From NCBI GenBank assembly GCA_036489775.1, contig DASXFC010000058.1, positions 62,001 through 126,000 of the forward strand: a stretch of 64,000 bases of DNA. The letters are read 5' to 3'. This document shows positions 7,089 to 15,651 of the stretch, piece after piece (position 1 is the first letter of the stretch; every line of letters begins with the position of its first letter). The stretch is from Bog-473 sp036489775. GTDB taxonomy: Bacteria; Actinomycetota; Acidimicrobiia; Acidimicrobiales; RAAP-2. The translations under genes were made by a program, and so were the position numbers. The notes below the pieces were generated by a model. It did no database searches. It saw only the letters and a program-made list of their open reading frames with translations, and had not been told where the DNA came from.

Positions 7089-8971
7089 TGGGCCGAGCTC
7101 AATGAGGTACCGACCTCGTTCCAGACCCAAGAACCTGACTCAACGTGATCGGTCGGCCCGAGCACGGCTCGAAATACGTTGACCGCGCATTGAGGGTTGG
7201 CCACCTCATCGGTGACCACGATCGTTGACACATCCCAGCTACGCAAGTCATTGGCCACGTCGACCTCTTGAGCCGGGTCGACCTGCACGCTCGCTCCCGA
7301 CTCGCACTCGTCGAGAAGGGATCGGGTCACCGAGAAGTTTCCATTGACGTTTCCGGCGCCTGACGATGTCACCGTCTCGAGATAGCCACCGGGCATCTTC
7401 CAGCGCAGCCCGTCGAGTTCCTGCCAGTACATGGAGTCCACGTCGGGCCAATCGGGAAACGGATAGGTGAGCAGCACGCTGCCATTGGGAACGGCGGCTT
7501 CGGAAGCACTGGTGAAATACGCCGGAACTGGAATCGCTGCCTCGCTGTAGGGAAATGCAGGTATCAGTGGAACCAACCCCACCAGGGCCAGCATCAAGCC
7601 AAGAACAGCGGCCGGACGACCTGGTCGAAAGCGCCAGAGGCCAGCTCGGTACAGCTGGTCCAACCCCACGGCGAGCAGCAGCCCGGCAAAGAGGAAGACA
7701 AAGAGGCTCAGTCGTGAGGCAATCAGGTTCTCAAGCAGCGGCAGTTTAATCAACAGCGTAAAGGGCAAAGGCAGGCCGGTGTTATCTCCGTCAACGTGCA
7801 GCACGGGCCCGAGGCTGAGGATGAACGCAATCAGACCCAAGGCAGAAGCAAACCGAATCAAGTGGTGTCGCCAAAAGCGAATGGCAAGAGCGATGAGGAC
7901 CGCGGCGAGCAGAACTCCGATGTACGCCCCATTCTCGGCGGTCCAGGTGACAGGCGGGGCCACCCGGTTGGACACACTCAGTAGGTCGCTCGGGCTGATG
8001 CGTTGGTACGCGGTGGGCACGAAGAAGGAAACCAGGTCATTCGAGAGGTCGTTCAGCACGTATCTTGGCTGGACCGTCCCGACGACGTGTTCAGGTCCGA
8101 ACACGATGAGCCAGACCGGGTAGGCGCAGACCACCAGTGCCGTAGTGAAGGCGGCCAGGAGGGCTTGGGCCACCCTTCGTATCCGCTCTCGGATGCGACT
8201 CCGGTAGGCGATGGCGAGGAGCGCGGTGCCGATGGCGGCGAAAAGCACCGTCGTTGCCGCTATCTCGGGACCGATCAGGAATTGGATGCTGACGAGAATG
8301 CCCAACGCCACGCCAATCCCGATGGTGTGACGTTGCTGTCTCACCACGATCTCGTCCATCAGCAGCAAGACGAGGGGTGGGATGGGCACCATGAGGAGGT
8401 CGAGGTGGGCCACTCCCTGAGAGCTCATATAGGGAGAGAAGCCATACAACAGCCCACCGATGTATGCCGCCGGAGTCCAGGTAACCCATCTGGAAAAGAC
8501 AAAGAACGCCGCGGTGGCTGAGGCGGCGAAGGACAGCACAACCATGCAGTTGGCCGCCGCTGCCGGCCCGAAGGCAACGGTCACCGGCATTGCGATCAAC
8601 CCGAGGAAGGTCATCAGTGTTCCGTTGGCCAGGTTCACGCCCATCGGGTAATTCAGATAGTTGGTGAGAAGAGGATTCTGACCGTGCAGCAGGGCATGGG
8701 CAGTGAACCCCAAGAACGACACAAACTCAACGGGATCGGCTTGGCAGGTCCCACCACATGTGGAGATGTGGGAAGCCGCCCCGTGAACCCAGACACCGAG
8801 GTCAGCGACAAAGGCCAGAGCGATGTAGGAGCCGATGGCGAGAAGGAGCGGCCAACGCACCCGGGCAATTCGAGAGCCCCGACGATGTTTGGCACCAGCG
8901 CCGTTCGACGGGAGGCTTGGCCGGAGCAAACTGCCGCTCCGCCCCATGGCGGAAATGGTACTGGACCTCAT
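7085..8971 (-). CDS. Multi-pass membrane protein, possible GT-C glycosyltransferase
   Basis: This protein of about 628 residues starts with a basic N-terminus (KHRRGSRIARVRW), then about eleven hydrophobic segments to around residue 480, and ends in a soluble extracytoplasmic domain of about 150 residues. The first loop holds a Cys pair (STCGGTCQADP) and downstream NPLLTNYLNYPMG, an arrangement seen in large uncharacterised actinobacterial membrane proteins related to GT-C mannosyltransferases. The start is uncertain: ATG 8971 and ATG 8947 both lack a convincing Shine-Dalgarno, and the frame is open to 9082. Its stop overlaps the start of the TPR-tailed membrane protein downstream, implying one transcription unit. 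Confidence 0.6.
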   Translation of the reverse strand: MRSSTISAMGRSGSLLRPSLPSNGAGAKHRRGSRIARVRWPLLLAIGSYIALAFVADLGVWVHGAASHISTCGGTCQADPVEFVSFLGFTAHALLHGQNPLLTNYLNYPMGVNLANGTLMTFLGLIAMPVTVAFGPAAAANCMVVLSFAASATAAFFVFSRWVTWTPAAYIGGLLYGFSPYMSSQGVAHLDLLMVPIPPLVLLLMDEIVVRQQRHTIGIGVALGILVSIQFLIGPEIAATTVLFAAIGTALLAIAYRSRIRERIRRVAQALLAAFTTALVVCAYPVWLIVFGPEHVVGTVQPRYVLNDLSNDLVSFFVPTAYQRISPSDLLSVSNRVAPPVTWTAENGAYIGVLLAAVLIALAIRFWRHHLIRFASALGLIAFILSLGPVLHVDGDNTGLPLPFTLLIKLPLLENLIASRLSLFVFLFAGLLLAVGLDQLYRAGLWRFRPGRPAAVLGLMLALVGLVPLIPAFPYSEAAIPVPAYFTSASEAAVPNGSVLLTYPFPDWPDVDSMYWQELDGLRWKMPGGYLETVTSSGAGNVNGNFSVTRSLLDECESGASVQVDPAQEVDVANDLRSWDVSTIVVTDEVANPQCAVNVFRAVLGPTDHVESGSWVWNEVGTSLSSAQ

Positions 8972-9165
8972 ATGGGACGAGTCGAGAATGCGCCATGCGG
9001 ATTGGAACCGGACAAGGCATGGGATGGTCGTGTACCCAGAGGGTGCTCCAACACCGCTCGGCTGCTCCATGCCGCCATGCACGTTGGCCCGTCACGGCCC
9101 CCAGGGCCCGAGCGACCATCGGCCTGGCGCGGCGCTTCCTCGTCGTTGTCGTCGTCTCGCCGATG

Positions 9166-9194
9166 GTGACAATGGCATGATTGAGCACTATGAC
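9166..9194 (+). promoter_or_regulatory. Predicted sigma70-type promoter of the TPR lipoprotein gene
   Basis: GTGACA (9166-9171) and TATGAC (9189-9194) are separated by exactly 17 bp in the divergent intergenic region 8972-9263, upstream of the lipoprotein gene. Nothing else coding was supported in this stretch. The hexamers are near-consensus, but the assignment is by eye only. Confidence 0.4.
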
Positions 9195-9263
9195 GCATCG
9201 GGTAGATCGCCGGACGAGGGGCTTGATATGAGGAGATGGCGGAACCTGAAAGAAGGGCCACGC

Positions 9264-9863
9264 ATGGCTGGCGCGAGTTTCTGGATGCCGAAGCTGCCGT
9301 CCCGGATTGGGATTGCCTCCGGCCTGGTGGTGGCAATGGCGCTGGCCGTCTCGGCCTGCTCGAGTCCGGCTGCCAACTCTGGAGGGTCTACTTCGACCCA
9401 GAACCTGTCACCGGCCCAACTCATCAACACGGGTCTATCGGCGCTTCATGCCGGAAATACCGAGGTGGCCCGGCAGGACTTCAATGAAGTGTTGACTGAA
9501 GACCCGGACAATAAGTATGGCGACAACAAGATCGCGTACTTCGACCTTGGGGTCATTGACCAGTCTGCCGGCAACCTGGCGGGGTCGGAAGCGGAGTACA
9601 ACGAGGCCCTCAAGCTCGATCCGACCTACTCCCTAGCGCTGTACAACTTGGCCGTTGAACTTGCGGTCAAGCAACCGGCGGAGGCCATCAGCCTTTATCA
9701 GCGCGTCCTGGCCATCGAGCCCAATTACGTTGCGGCGGTCTACAACCTGGGCCTCCTGCTCTACCAACAGGGTCAGATCGCCGAAGGGCAGTCCTACCTG
9801 AGCCGCGCCATCAGTGCCGACCCGTCGTATCGCAAATTGCTGCCGGCTGGCGTGACCCCGTAG
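9264..9863 (+). CDS. TPR-repeat lipoprotein
   Basis: This 199-residue exported protein has a lipoprotein signal peptide (hydrophobic GIASGLVVAMALAVSAC) with a lipobox ending at Cys32, so the mature protein should be lipidated on the outer face of the membrane. The rest is three to four tetratricopeptide repeats (for example AYFDLGVIDQSAGNLAGSEA and AAVYNLGLLLYQQGQIAEGQ). The repeats resemble the TPR tail of the membrane protein encoded at 4941-7088, including the ...NLGVLL / NLGLLL pattern. ATG 9264 has a Shine-Dalgarno (AGAAGGG); ATG 9228 with GAGGGG is an alternative giving a longer n-region. It probably scaffolds an envelope complex; the partner is unknown. Confidence 0.8.
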   Translation: MAGASFWMPKLPSRIGIASGLVVAMALAVSACSSPAANSGGSTSTQNLSPAQLINTGLSALHAGNTEVARQDFNEVLTEDPDNKYGDNKIAYFDLGVIDQSAGNLAGSEAEYNEALKLDPTYSLALYNLAVELAVKQPAEAISLYQRVLAIEPNYVAAVYNLGLLLYQQGQIAEGQSYLSRAISADPSYRKLLPAGVTP

Positions 9864-9931
9864 GACGTGGCGGATAGAGCGGCGTCGCCGTCGGAGTATC
9901 ACGTGCCGGCTCCAGGCCCTGATTCACGTCG

Positions 9932-11047
9932 ATGAAGCCAGCCAACTCCGATGTCACTGTCGGGCTGGTGATGATTGTCAAGAATGAGGCCGAGGCGCTG
10001 CCGAGGTTGGCCGCGACGCTCGATGGGCAACTCGATCATTGGACGATCGTGGACACAGGCAGCAGCGATGAGACGGTCGCTCTGACTCGAGAGCTCTTCA
10101 GTGGCGTACCCGGAGAAGTCATCGAAGACGAGTGGCGCGGCTTTGGACCTTCGCGCAATGTGGCATTGGTCGCGGCTCGCCCGCATACCGAATGGCTGCT
10201 GTTCCTCGACGCTGACGAGACCCTTCATGGAGCAGTGGAACGCGCTACCTCGATCGAATACGACGCAGTCGATGTTGAGATCGAGTTTGGTGAGCTCCGG
10301 TTCATGCTGCCCAGAATGGTCAGGACTGAGCTGGAGTGGGAATGGCATGGTCGGACCCACGAATATCTCGCGCTCAATTACGGCCAAGCGAACACGTTTG
10401 CCACCACCAGCTTCTACATCAAGCACCATGGTGATGGTGGGAGTCGAGACGACAAGTTCGAGCGCGACATCGCCCTGTTGCAGGCTGACTTGCGTGAGTT
10501 CCCTGATGATGCCCGGACCCATTTCTACCTGGCCCGAACGTACGAAGACCTGGGCGAGTACGCGCGAGCCGCCACCTGGTACGCCAAGCGGGCACGGTTG
10601 GGCGGTTGGGAAGAGGAGCTTTGGTACTCCGTATGGCGATTGGGGAGCTGCCTCTTACGAAGCGGGAAAGTGGACGAGGGATGCGGCGTCCTAATGCGGG
10701 CTTGGGGTTCTCGGACTTGGCGGGCCGAGCCACTGTGGACCCTGGCTGAGCACTACCGCAACGCAGGACAGTGGCGCCTTGGTTTTGAAGTGTGCGAGCT
10801 GGCACGACGGTACTGTTTCGTGGACGCCGACGTTCCTGGGAACGGATTCAACGGCGATCGTCTCTTTGTGCACAAGGATGTCTACGAATGGCGCATTGCC
10901 TACGAGCAATCCATCTGCGCCTTCTATTTACCGGAGCGAGCATTCGGTAGCTCGTTGATTGACGAACTCCTCAAGCGGGATGACCTGCCGCCCGACATCG
11001 CAGCCAGTGTCGCAAATAACCGGAAGATCTACGACCAGGGCGGTTGA
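9932..11047 (+). CDS. Family 2 glycosyltransferase with C-terminal TPR-like region
   Basis: The N-terminal ~130 residues are a GT2 (GT-A fold) domain: GLVMIVKNEAEALPRL, the nucleotide-binding DTGSSDET at about 41-48, and the DxD-type metal motif LDADE at about 92-96. A helical region follows, with a TPR-like segment THFYLARTYEDLGEYARAA at about residues 195-215. The layout (GT2 then TPR) matches cytoplasmic glycosyltransferases that sit beside surface-protein genes, such as the SPBc2-type GT2-TPR family. ATG 9932 has only a weak Shine-Dalgarno. It lies between the TPR lipoprotein and the collagen-like gene, both on the same strand, which makes a glycosylation role toward the latter plausible (inference). 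Confidence 0.85.
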   Translation: MKPANSDVTVGLVMIVKNEAEALPRLAATLDGQLDHWTIVDTGSSDETVALTRELFSGVPGEVIEDEWRGFGPSRNVALVAARPHTEWLLFLDADETLHGAVERATSIEYDAVDVEIEFGELRFMLPRMVRTELEWEWHGRTHEYLALNYGQANTFATTSFYIKHHGDGGSRDDKFERDIALLQADLREFPDDARTHFYLARTYEDLGEYARAATWYAKRARLGGWEEELWYSVWRLGSCLLRSGKVDEGCGVLMRAWGSRTWRAEPLWTLAEHYRNAGQWRLGFEVCELARRYCFVDADVPGNGFNGDRLFVHKDVYEWRIAYEQSICAFYLPERAFGSSLIDELLKRDDLPPDIAASVANNRKIYDQGG

Positions 11048-11211
11048 TGGACCCGTTCATTGCACGGCATGTCGGGCAACGCACGTCAGAACTGCAATAG
11101 CTATAGCCACAATGCGGGGTAAACGCACATGTGTGAGCTACATTGCGGCCACGGCTCGCGGGAAGTGAGCTTGGAACGGTCCGCCGCTCCGTCCCCGAAA
11201 GGGTGGTCACC

Positions 11212-12804
11212 ATGAACCGAGCAGCACGCCGGGCGGCGAGCAAGTCCAGCAAGCAGAACGGCTGGTCCAAGAAGGTTTCTGGCTTCGCCGCCGGGGCTGC
11301 GGTGACCACTGGGCTCTTCGTCGGCATCTCCGGCGGGGTGGCCTCGGCTGCGAGCACCCCCTCAGTGCTCTCGACTCGGGCTTCGACGCCGGGCGGCAAC
11401 GGCTACTGGCTGGTGACCGCGCAAGGCGCGGTCTATAACTTTGGTGCAGCCAAGAACTACGGCGGGACCACCGCATTGGTGCTCAACGCACCGATCATCG
11501 GGATCGTGTCCACGCCTGACGGTCTGGGCTACTGGCTCATCGCCAAGGACGGCGGCGTCTTCGCCTTTGGTGACGCCCCCTTCTTTGGATCGATCGACTC
11601 CATCGGCGCCAGCCTCGCCTCGAGCATCGTGGCCGGGGCTGTCCTGCCCGTCGCCAACACGGCCCCTGGCACCCAGGGAGCGACTGGACCGGCTGGTCCT
11701 CAGGGCGCGGCCGGCGTAAACGGGAATCAAGGCGCCGCTGGGAATCAAGGCGCCGCTGGGAATCAAGGTGCCATCGGGAATCAAGGTGGGACAGGAGCCC
11801 AAGGTGCCAGCGGAGCTCAGGGTGCCCAGGGGGCAGCTGGAGCCCAAGGTGCTATCGGTGCGACTGGGTCTCAGGGTGCTACGGGAGTCGGCGTCCAAGG
11901 TGCCACCGGGACTCAAGGCGCGCCCGGTTCTCAGGGTGCCACCGGAGCCGGAGTGGCGGGCGCCACCGGGACCCAGGGTGCCACCGGTTCTCAAGGTGCG
12001 ACTGGAGCTCAAGGCGCCACAGGAGCCCAAGGCGCGACAGGAGCCCAAGGTGCGACTGGAGCGCAAGGTGCCACCGGGTCTCAAGGTGCGACAGGAACTC
12101 AAGGCTCCACCGGGACCCAGGGTGCGACCGGAGCCCAAGGTGCGACGGGAGCTCAGGGCGCCACCGGAGCCGGAGTGGCGGGCGCCACCGGGTCTCAAGG
12201 TGCGACGGGGGCCCAGGGTGCGACGGGGGCCCAGGGTGCGACCGGAGCCCAAGGTGCGACCGGGACCCAAGGTGCCACGGGCCCCTCATCGGGCCTGGTC
12301 TTTGAGTCGTCCTCAGGGTCCCCGGATGCTCTCACCACCATGTTGGGCGGGTTCGCTGCAACTCCTGGGTTCCTCCCGCTCGATGGAGTTACAAGCGATA
12401 CCGGGACTTCATCGGTGAGCTCCTCGTTTCCGGATCCGTACAAGTTCAACGCGCAGTTCCCCGCTCAGGTCGTACCGAAAGCGATGACGTTTACCGGGGC
12501 CTCGTTGCAAGCGACCACTACGACCCTGTTGACATTGATCGACAGCACATTGAACGTCAATGCCGAGCTCTACGTGGCGACACCTGGGAGCACGACCTAC
12601 ACCGCTGCGCCGGGACTGATTTGTACCTCGTCGGGTCTTACCGGCACTGAGTCTGTTGGGACGACCGTATTTGGAAGCTGCACTGGATCGGTTGCGGTCG
12701 CAAGCGGCGACTCGGTGGTGGTCGTGGTCTACGCGACGGCGACGGGCCTGTCACTGGTCAGTACGCTGCCGGTGGACGTGCAGGTGGGGCTCATCGGCAG
12801 TTGA
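11212..12804 (+). CDS. Secreted collagen-like (Gly-X-Y) repeat protein with GYWL repeats
   Basis: This 530-residue protein begins with a basic segment and signal peptide (cleavage near VASAAS, about residue 47). It then has two copies of the GYWL...DGG(V/I)FxFGDAP repeat (about 63-140). A Gly-X-Y tract of 63 triplets follows (about residues 153-356), interrupted three times by five-residue linkers (GVGVQ once, GAGVA twice). The C-terminal ~175 residues are Ser/Thr-rich and beta-like, perhaps a trimerising jelly-roll-type head (inference). The tract is almost proline-free, with Ala in X and Thr or Gln in Y, unlike most animal collagens. ATG 11212 was chosen as the start of the basic n-region. 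It is likely a cell-surface fibre or adhesin, and neighbouring glycosyltransferases may modify its threonines. Confidence 0.85.
   Translation: MNRAARRAASKSSKQNGWSKKVSGFAAGAAVTTGLFVGISGGVASAASTPSVLSTRASTPGGNGYWLVTAQGAVYNFGAAKNYGGTTALVLNAPIIGIVSTPDGLGYWLIAKDGGVFAFGDAPFFGSIDSIGASLASSIVAGAVLPVANTAPGTQGATGPAGPQGAAGVNGNQGAAGNQGAAGNQGAIGNQGGTGAQGASGAQGAQGAAGAQGAIGATGSQGATGVGVQGATGTQGAPGSQGATGAGVAGATGTQGATGSQGATGAQGATGAQGATGAQGATGAQGATGSQGATGTQGSTGTQGATGAQGATGAQGATGAGVAGATGSQGATGAQGATGAQGATGAQGATGTQGATGPSSGLVFESSSGSPDALTTMLGGFAATPGFLPLDGVTSDTGTSSVSSSFPDPYKFNAQFPAQVVPKAMTFTGASLQATTTTLLTLIDSTLNVNAELYVATPGSTTYTAAPGLICTSSGLTGTESVGTTVFGSCTGSVAVASGDSVVVVVYATATGLSLVSTLPVDVQVGLIGS
11668..12279 (+). repeat. 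Collagen-like Gly-X-Y coding repeat tract
   Basis: This 612-bp stretch encodes 63 Gly-X-Y triplets plus three five-residue interruptions. The unit is often a hexapeptide (GATGAQ or GATGSQ), giving near-identical 18-bp DNA repeats. Such tracts can change length by slippage, so copy number may vary between strains. The repeats are in-frame coding sequence, not a CRISPR array. Confidence 0.9.
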
Positions 12805-12849
12805 GTTCGCAGCGGATCCCTGAATAAGCAATTGGCAAAGCCGCCGAGC

Positions 12850-14343
12850 TCAGTCCAGGCGGGCCCGGTTGACTGCTCCGTCAGGGGTCAGAGTCACGGA
12901 GCATCCAATGAGTTCATTGATTTCGGCGGCCCCGAAGGCATCGCCGGAAGGGTCAAGGTAGGCGTAACAGCGGCCACCCTCGGGTAGGTCGCAGACCAGC
13001 AGCGCGCTCTCGGGACCGCCATCACGACCGTGCAGGACCGAGTAGGTGGCCACGGTGGCCGGGCCCTGCGGTGACTCCACGATGTTCGATGGCGTGGTGA
13101 CGATGTCGGGTGCATTGTCGACGGAGTGATCGAGTCCGGGGGCGGTGGACCACAACCCGTAGGCGTGCTTCTGCATGTGCATGCCCACCCCGCTGACCAG
13201 ACCATACGAACCGGGATCGGCTCGCAGTGTCTCGACCATGGCGGCGATGGAATGCGACATGTAGTTGGAGCCCGGACCACCGTGATACGGGAGGGCCCCC
13301 GTCTGGGTCAGCGAGCGGCTGTCGTCCGGACGCAGGCCGAGCGCGTCCTGGGCAAAGTTCACCGAACTGGCGAAGCAGGAATACACGTCGAAGTGGGCCA
13401 CGTCGTCCACGCCGATCCCGGCACCGCGCAACGCGCTGGCCGACGCGTTGACCATGGCGGGGGAGCGCCACAACTCGGGGTGGGCGGCCACGTGGGCCGG
13501 ATCCTCGTCGTAGCCGGCACCTCGCAAGTAGACCCGTCGCTCCTCGGGCACGCCCAGTTCATCGGCTTTAGCCGCGCCGGCCATCAGGAAGCCAGCCGCC
13601 ATGTCCACATCCATGATGGCGGTCATGAGCTTGGTGTACGGGTAGGCCACCATGCGGTTGTCAGCCGTAGGCAGCGCGATCTCCTCGGCCGTGCGAGCGA
13701 CCGGAAACCAGGCGTGCGGACTGGCCGCAGCCACCTCGGTGAAGGGGGCCAGCAGGGCGCCGAGCTGGCGGGAGTGCTCGTCCAGCGGTCGGGCCAAGTG
13801 GGCCCGGCGGGCATTGTCGAACAGGGCGAACGTCAGGTACGCCTGGAACACGGAGTGGGCGATCTCGGAGGGAAGGAAGTCCAACTCCATCGGGAAGGGT
13901 GGCCGCTCGGCTGGACGGTACGACCAGGCCGGCTTCTCGCCGGCCTTCTTGAGTCGGCGCACGGTGGCCAGGGCCTCCGCGCCGACGATCAGAGCCAGGT
14001 CGAGGTCGCCGCGCCGGAGGCGCCCTGCCGTGGCCGTCGCCAGCGTTTGGGGGACCGTCCCGCCAATACCCGAGTAGAACTGCCGGGCCGGGCTGGCCCC
14101 CAGTCGCGCGGCCAAGCGGGCCGTCGGGTCGTCGTACTGCCAGGACTGCGAGTAGACGACCTCGATGCTCTCGAGCTGTCGCAGCGCGTCGGGCGTGCGG
14201 CCGCCGGCATCGGCCGCGGCAGCCCGGGCCACTTCCTCCCACATGACCAGAGGTTCGGGGGCGCCGTCGGGCGTGTCGGCGGGATGCCAGGTTCGGCGGT
14301 GCACGCCGATGATGCAGGGCGAGCGGGGATCAGTGGCGGCCAT
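12850..14343 (-). CDS. Thiolase-superfamily protein, TLP1-like (acetyl-CoA acetyltransferase family)
   Basis: The 497-residue protein has a thiolase-fold N-terminal region and an additional C-terminal beta-rich domain (TVATYSVLHGRDGGPESALL...), the layout of mycobacterial thiolase-like protein type 1. Where true thiolases have a nucleophilic Cys, the sequence reads YSGIGGTVPQTLA, so classical thiolysis is doubtful. GVGMHMQKHAYG marks the C-terminal catalytic-loop region with His residues. The ATG at 14343 is 6 nt after the stop of the upstream acyl-CoA dehydrogenase, so they form one operon. A role in acyl-CoA binding, a retro-aldol step or an atypical Claisen step is possible; only the family is firm. 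Confidence 0.85.
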   Translation of the reverse strand: MAATDPRSPCIIGVHRRTWHPADTPDGAPEPLVMWEEVARAAAADAGGRTPDALRQLESIEVVYSQSWQYDDPTARLAARLGASPARQFYSGIGGTVPQTLATATAGRLRRGDLDLALIVGAEALATVRRLKKAGEKPAWSYRPAERPPFPMELDFLPSEIAHSVFQAYLTFALFDNARRAHLARPLDEHSRQLGALLAPFTEVAAASPHAWFPVARTAEEIALPTADNRMVAYPYTKLMTAIMDVDMAAGFLMAGAAKADELGVPEERRVYLRGAGYDEDPAHVAAHPELWRSPAMVNASASALRGAGIGVDDVAHFDVYSCFASSVNFAQDALGLRPDDSRSLTQTGALPYHGGPGSNYMSHSIAAMVETLRADPGSYGLVSGVGMHMQKHAYGLWSTAPGLDHSVDNAPDIVTTPSNIVESPQGPATVATYSVLHGRDGGPESALLVCDLPEGGRCYAYLDPSGDAFGAAEINELIGCSVTLTPDGAVNRARLD

Positions 14344-14349
14344 GTCCGC

Positions 14350-15567
14350 TCAGAGGCGGGATTTACCGGGCATCATGATGGCCCGGTCGGCGATGATGTT
14401 CTTCTGGATCTCGGTGGAACCGCCGCCGATGGTGCTGTAGCGCTGGAAGGCATAGTGGCGCGTCCACTTGCCCCGGTCGACGGCATCGGGTCCGCCCTTG
14501 GCCAGGACGCCGGCCGGGCCAAGTAGGTCGACGGCCAATTCGGCCAAGGTCTGGGCCATGGCCGACCATGAGAGCTTGGCGAAGGGGACCTCGGGCCAGT
14601 TCTTCTCGCCTTTCATGATCTTGGAGAGGGCTCGCAGTGAGAGCAGGCGGGCGAACTCGATCTCGGTCCACAGCTTGGCGACCCGGTCGCGCAGGCTGGG
14701 GTCCTCGAGCGCGCCGGGGTTGACGGAGCGGGCGGCCTCGACCACGGCGCGCAGGTCGGCGGTGAGGATGGAGATCTGGCTGGCGATGCCGACCCGCTCG
14801 TAACCGAGCGTGCCCATGGCGACCATCCAGCCCTGGCCCTCCTCGCCCAGGCGCCAGCTGGCCGGAATGCGGGCATCGGTGAAGAAGATCTCGTTGAAGA
14901 GTTCCTCGCCCGCCATGTCCTTGATCGGCCGCACCTCGATACCAGGAATCTTGAGTTTCAAGATGAAGGCGGTGATGCCTTCGTGTTTCTTGCCCCGTTC
15001 GATGGCGGTGGGATCGGTGCGAAGGAGGAAGAGGCCCCAGGTGGCCAAGTGGGCCGAGCTGATCCAGATCTTCGAGCCGTTGATGACGTACTCGTCGGTG
15101 GCCTCGTCGTAGATGGCGGTGGTGCGCAGATTGGCCAGGTCGTTGCCGGCATCGGGCTCGCTGAAGCCCTGGCACCAATGCTCCTCGGCCTCGAGGATGG
15201 AGGGCAGCCACTGCGCCTTCTGTTCGTCGGTGCCCCAGGCGATGATCATGGGGCCGATCTGCCAGATGCCGTTGGTGTTGAACATGCCCGGCGTGCGGTA
15301 CTCGGCCATCACCTCGGAGTAGATGAGCCGCTGCATGGCGTTGATGGTGCGGCCGTTGGCGTACTCGGGTCCCCAGTGGATGGCGGCCCAGCCGCCTTCG
15401 TTCAATTTGCGCTGCCAGGCCTGCCGGCGCTTCTGGGAAGCCTCGCCACTCAGCGCGGCGTCGTCGGCCAGCGCTTCGGCTTCGAGGAAGGGCGGCAGGT
15501 GCTCGTCCAACCAGGCGCGCAGCTCTTCGCGGAAGGCCTCATCTTCGGGCGCCAGGGCGAAATCCAC
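14350..15567 (-). CDS. Acyl-CoA dehydrogenase (FadE-like)
   Basis: This is a 405-residue FAD-dependent acyl-CoA dehydrogenase for alpha,beta-desaturation of an acyl-CoA. Visible family motifs are WCQGFSEPDAGNDLANL (FAD/substrate loop), INGSKIWISSAHLATWGLF and the C-terminal IGGGSTEIQKNIIADR. The GTG start at 15567 has no Shine-Dalgarno, but a -10 box TACCCT lies 6 nt upstream, suggesting a leaderless mRNA. It is divergent from a second, shorter acyl-CoA dehydrogenase at 15652. Such adjacent unlike pairs form alpha2-beta2 enzymes in mycobacterial steroid catabolism (FadE28-FadE29 type), so a heteromer is likely (inference). The palindrome at 15598-15613 lies in the shared promoter. Confidence 0.93.
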   Translation of the reverse strand: MDFALAPEDEAFREELRAWLDEHLPPFLEAEALADDAALSGEASQKRRQAWQRKLNEGGWAAIHWGPEYANGRTINAMQRLIYSEVMAEYRTPGMFNTNGIWQIGPMIIAWGTDEQKAQWLPSILEAEEHWCQGFSEPDAGNDLANLRTTAIYDEATDEYVINGSKIWISSAHLATWGLFLLRTDPTAIERGKKHEGITAFILKLKIPGIEVRPIKDMAGEELFNEIFFTDARIPASWRLGEEGQGWMVAMGTLGYERVGIASQISILTADLRAVVEAARSVNPGALEDPSLRDRVAKLWTEIEFARLLSLRALSKIMKGEKNWPEVPFAKLSWSAMAQTLAELAVDLLGPAGVLAKGGPDAVDRGKWTRHYAFQRYSTIGGGSTEIQKNIIADRAIMMPGKSRL

Positions 15568-15597
15568 GCCGGAAGGGTAGCCGAATGAACGTGTACT

Positions 15598-15613
15598 CTG
15601 ACGCTGGCGTCAG
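15598..15613. promoter_or_regulatory. Catabolic-regulon palindrome, site 1 (between divergent acyl-CoA dehydrogenases)
   Basis: CTGACGC-TG-GCGTCAG is a perfect 16-bp inverted repeat with a TG centre. It overlaps a -10-like box TACTCT (15594-15599) for the rightward gene, and it lies about 19 nt upstream of the leftward -10 box, so one bound dimer could block both promoters. It matches the TGAC-N6-GTCA pattern found at six other promoters in this window. Confidence 0.7.
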
Positions 15614-15651
15614 GGAATTGTGGGCGCCCAGCACGTGCGCGAGGGGACTCC

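Noticed and set aside
11668..12279. Regularly spaced near-identical 18-bp units resembling a CRISPR-like array
   Set aside because: The units are in-frame codons for Gly-X-Y triplets inside a secreted protein, with no spacers of unrelated sequence and no cas genes nearby.
13126..14526. Plus-strand open frame opposite the TLP1-type thiolase and the dehydrogenase end
   Set aside because: Antisense to well-supported genes, with no motif and composition typical of a shadow frame.
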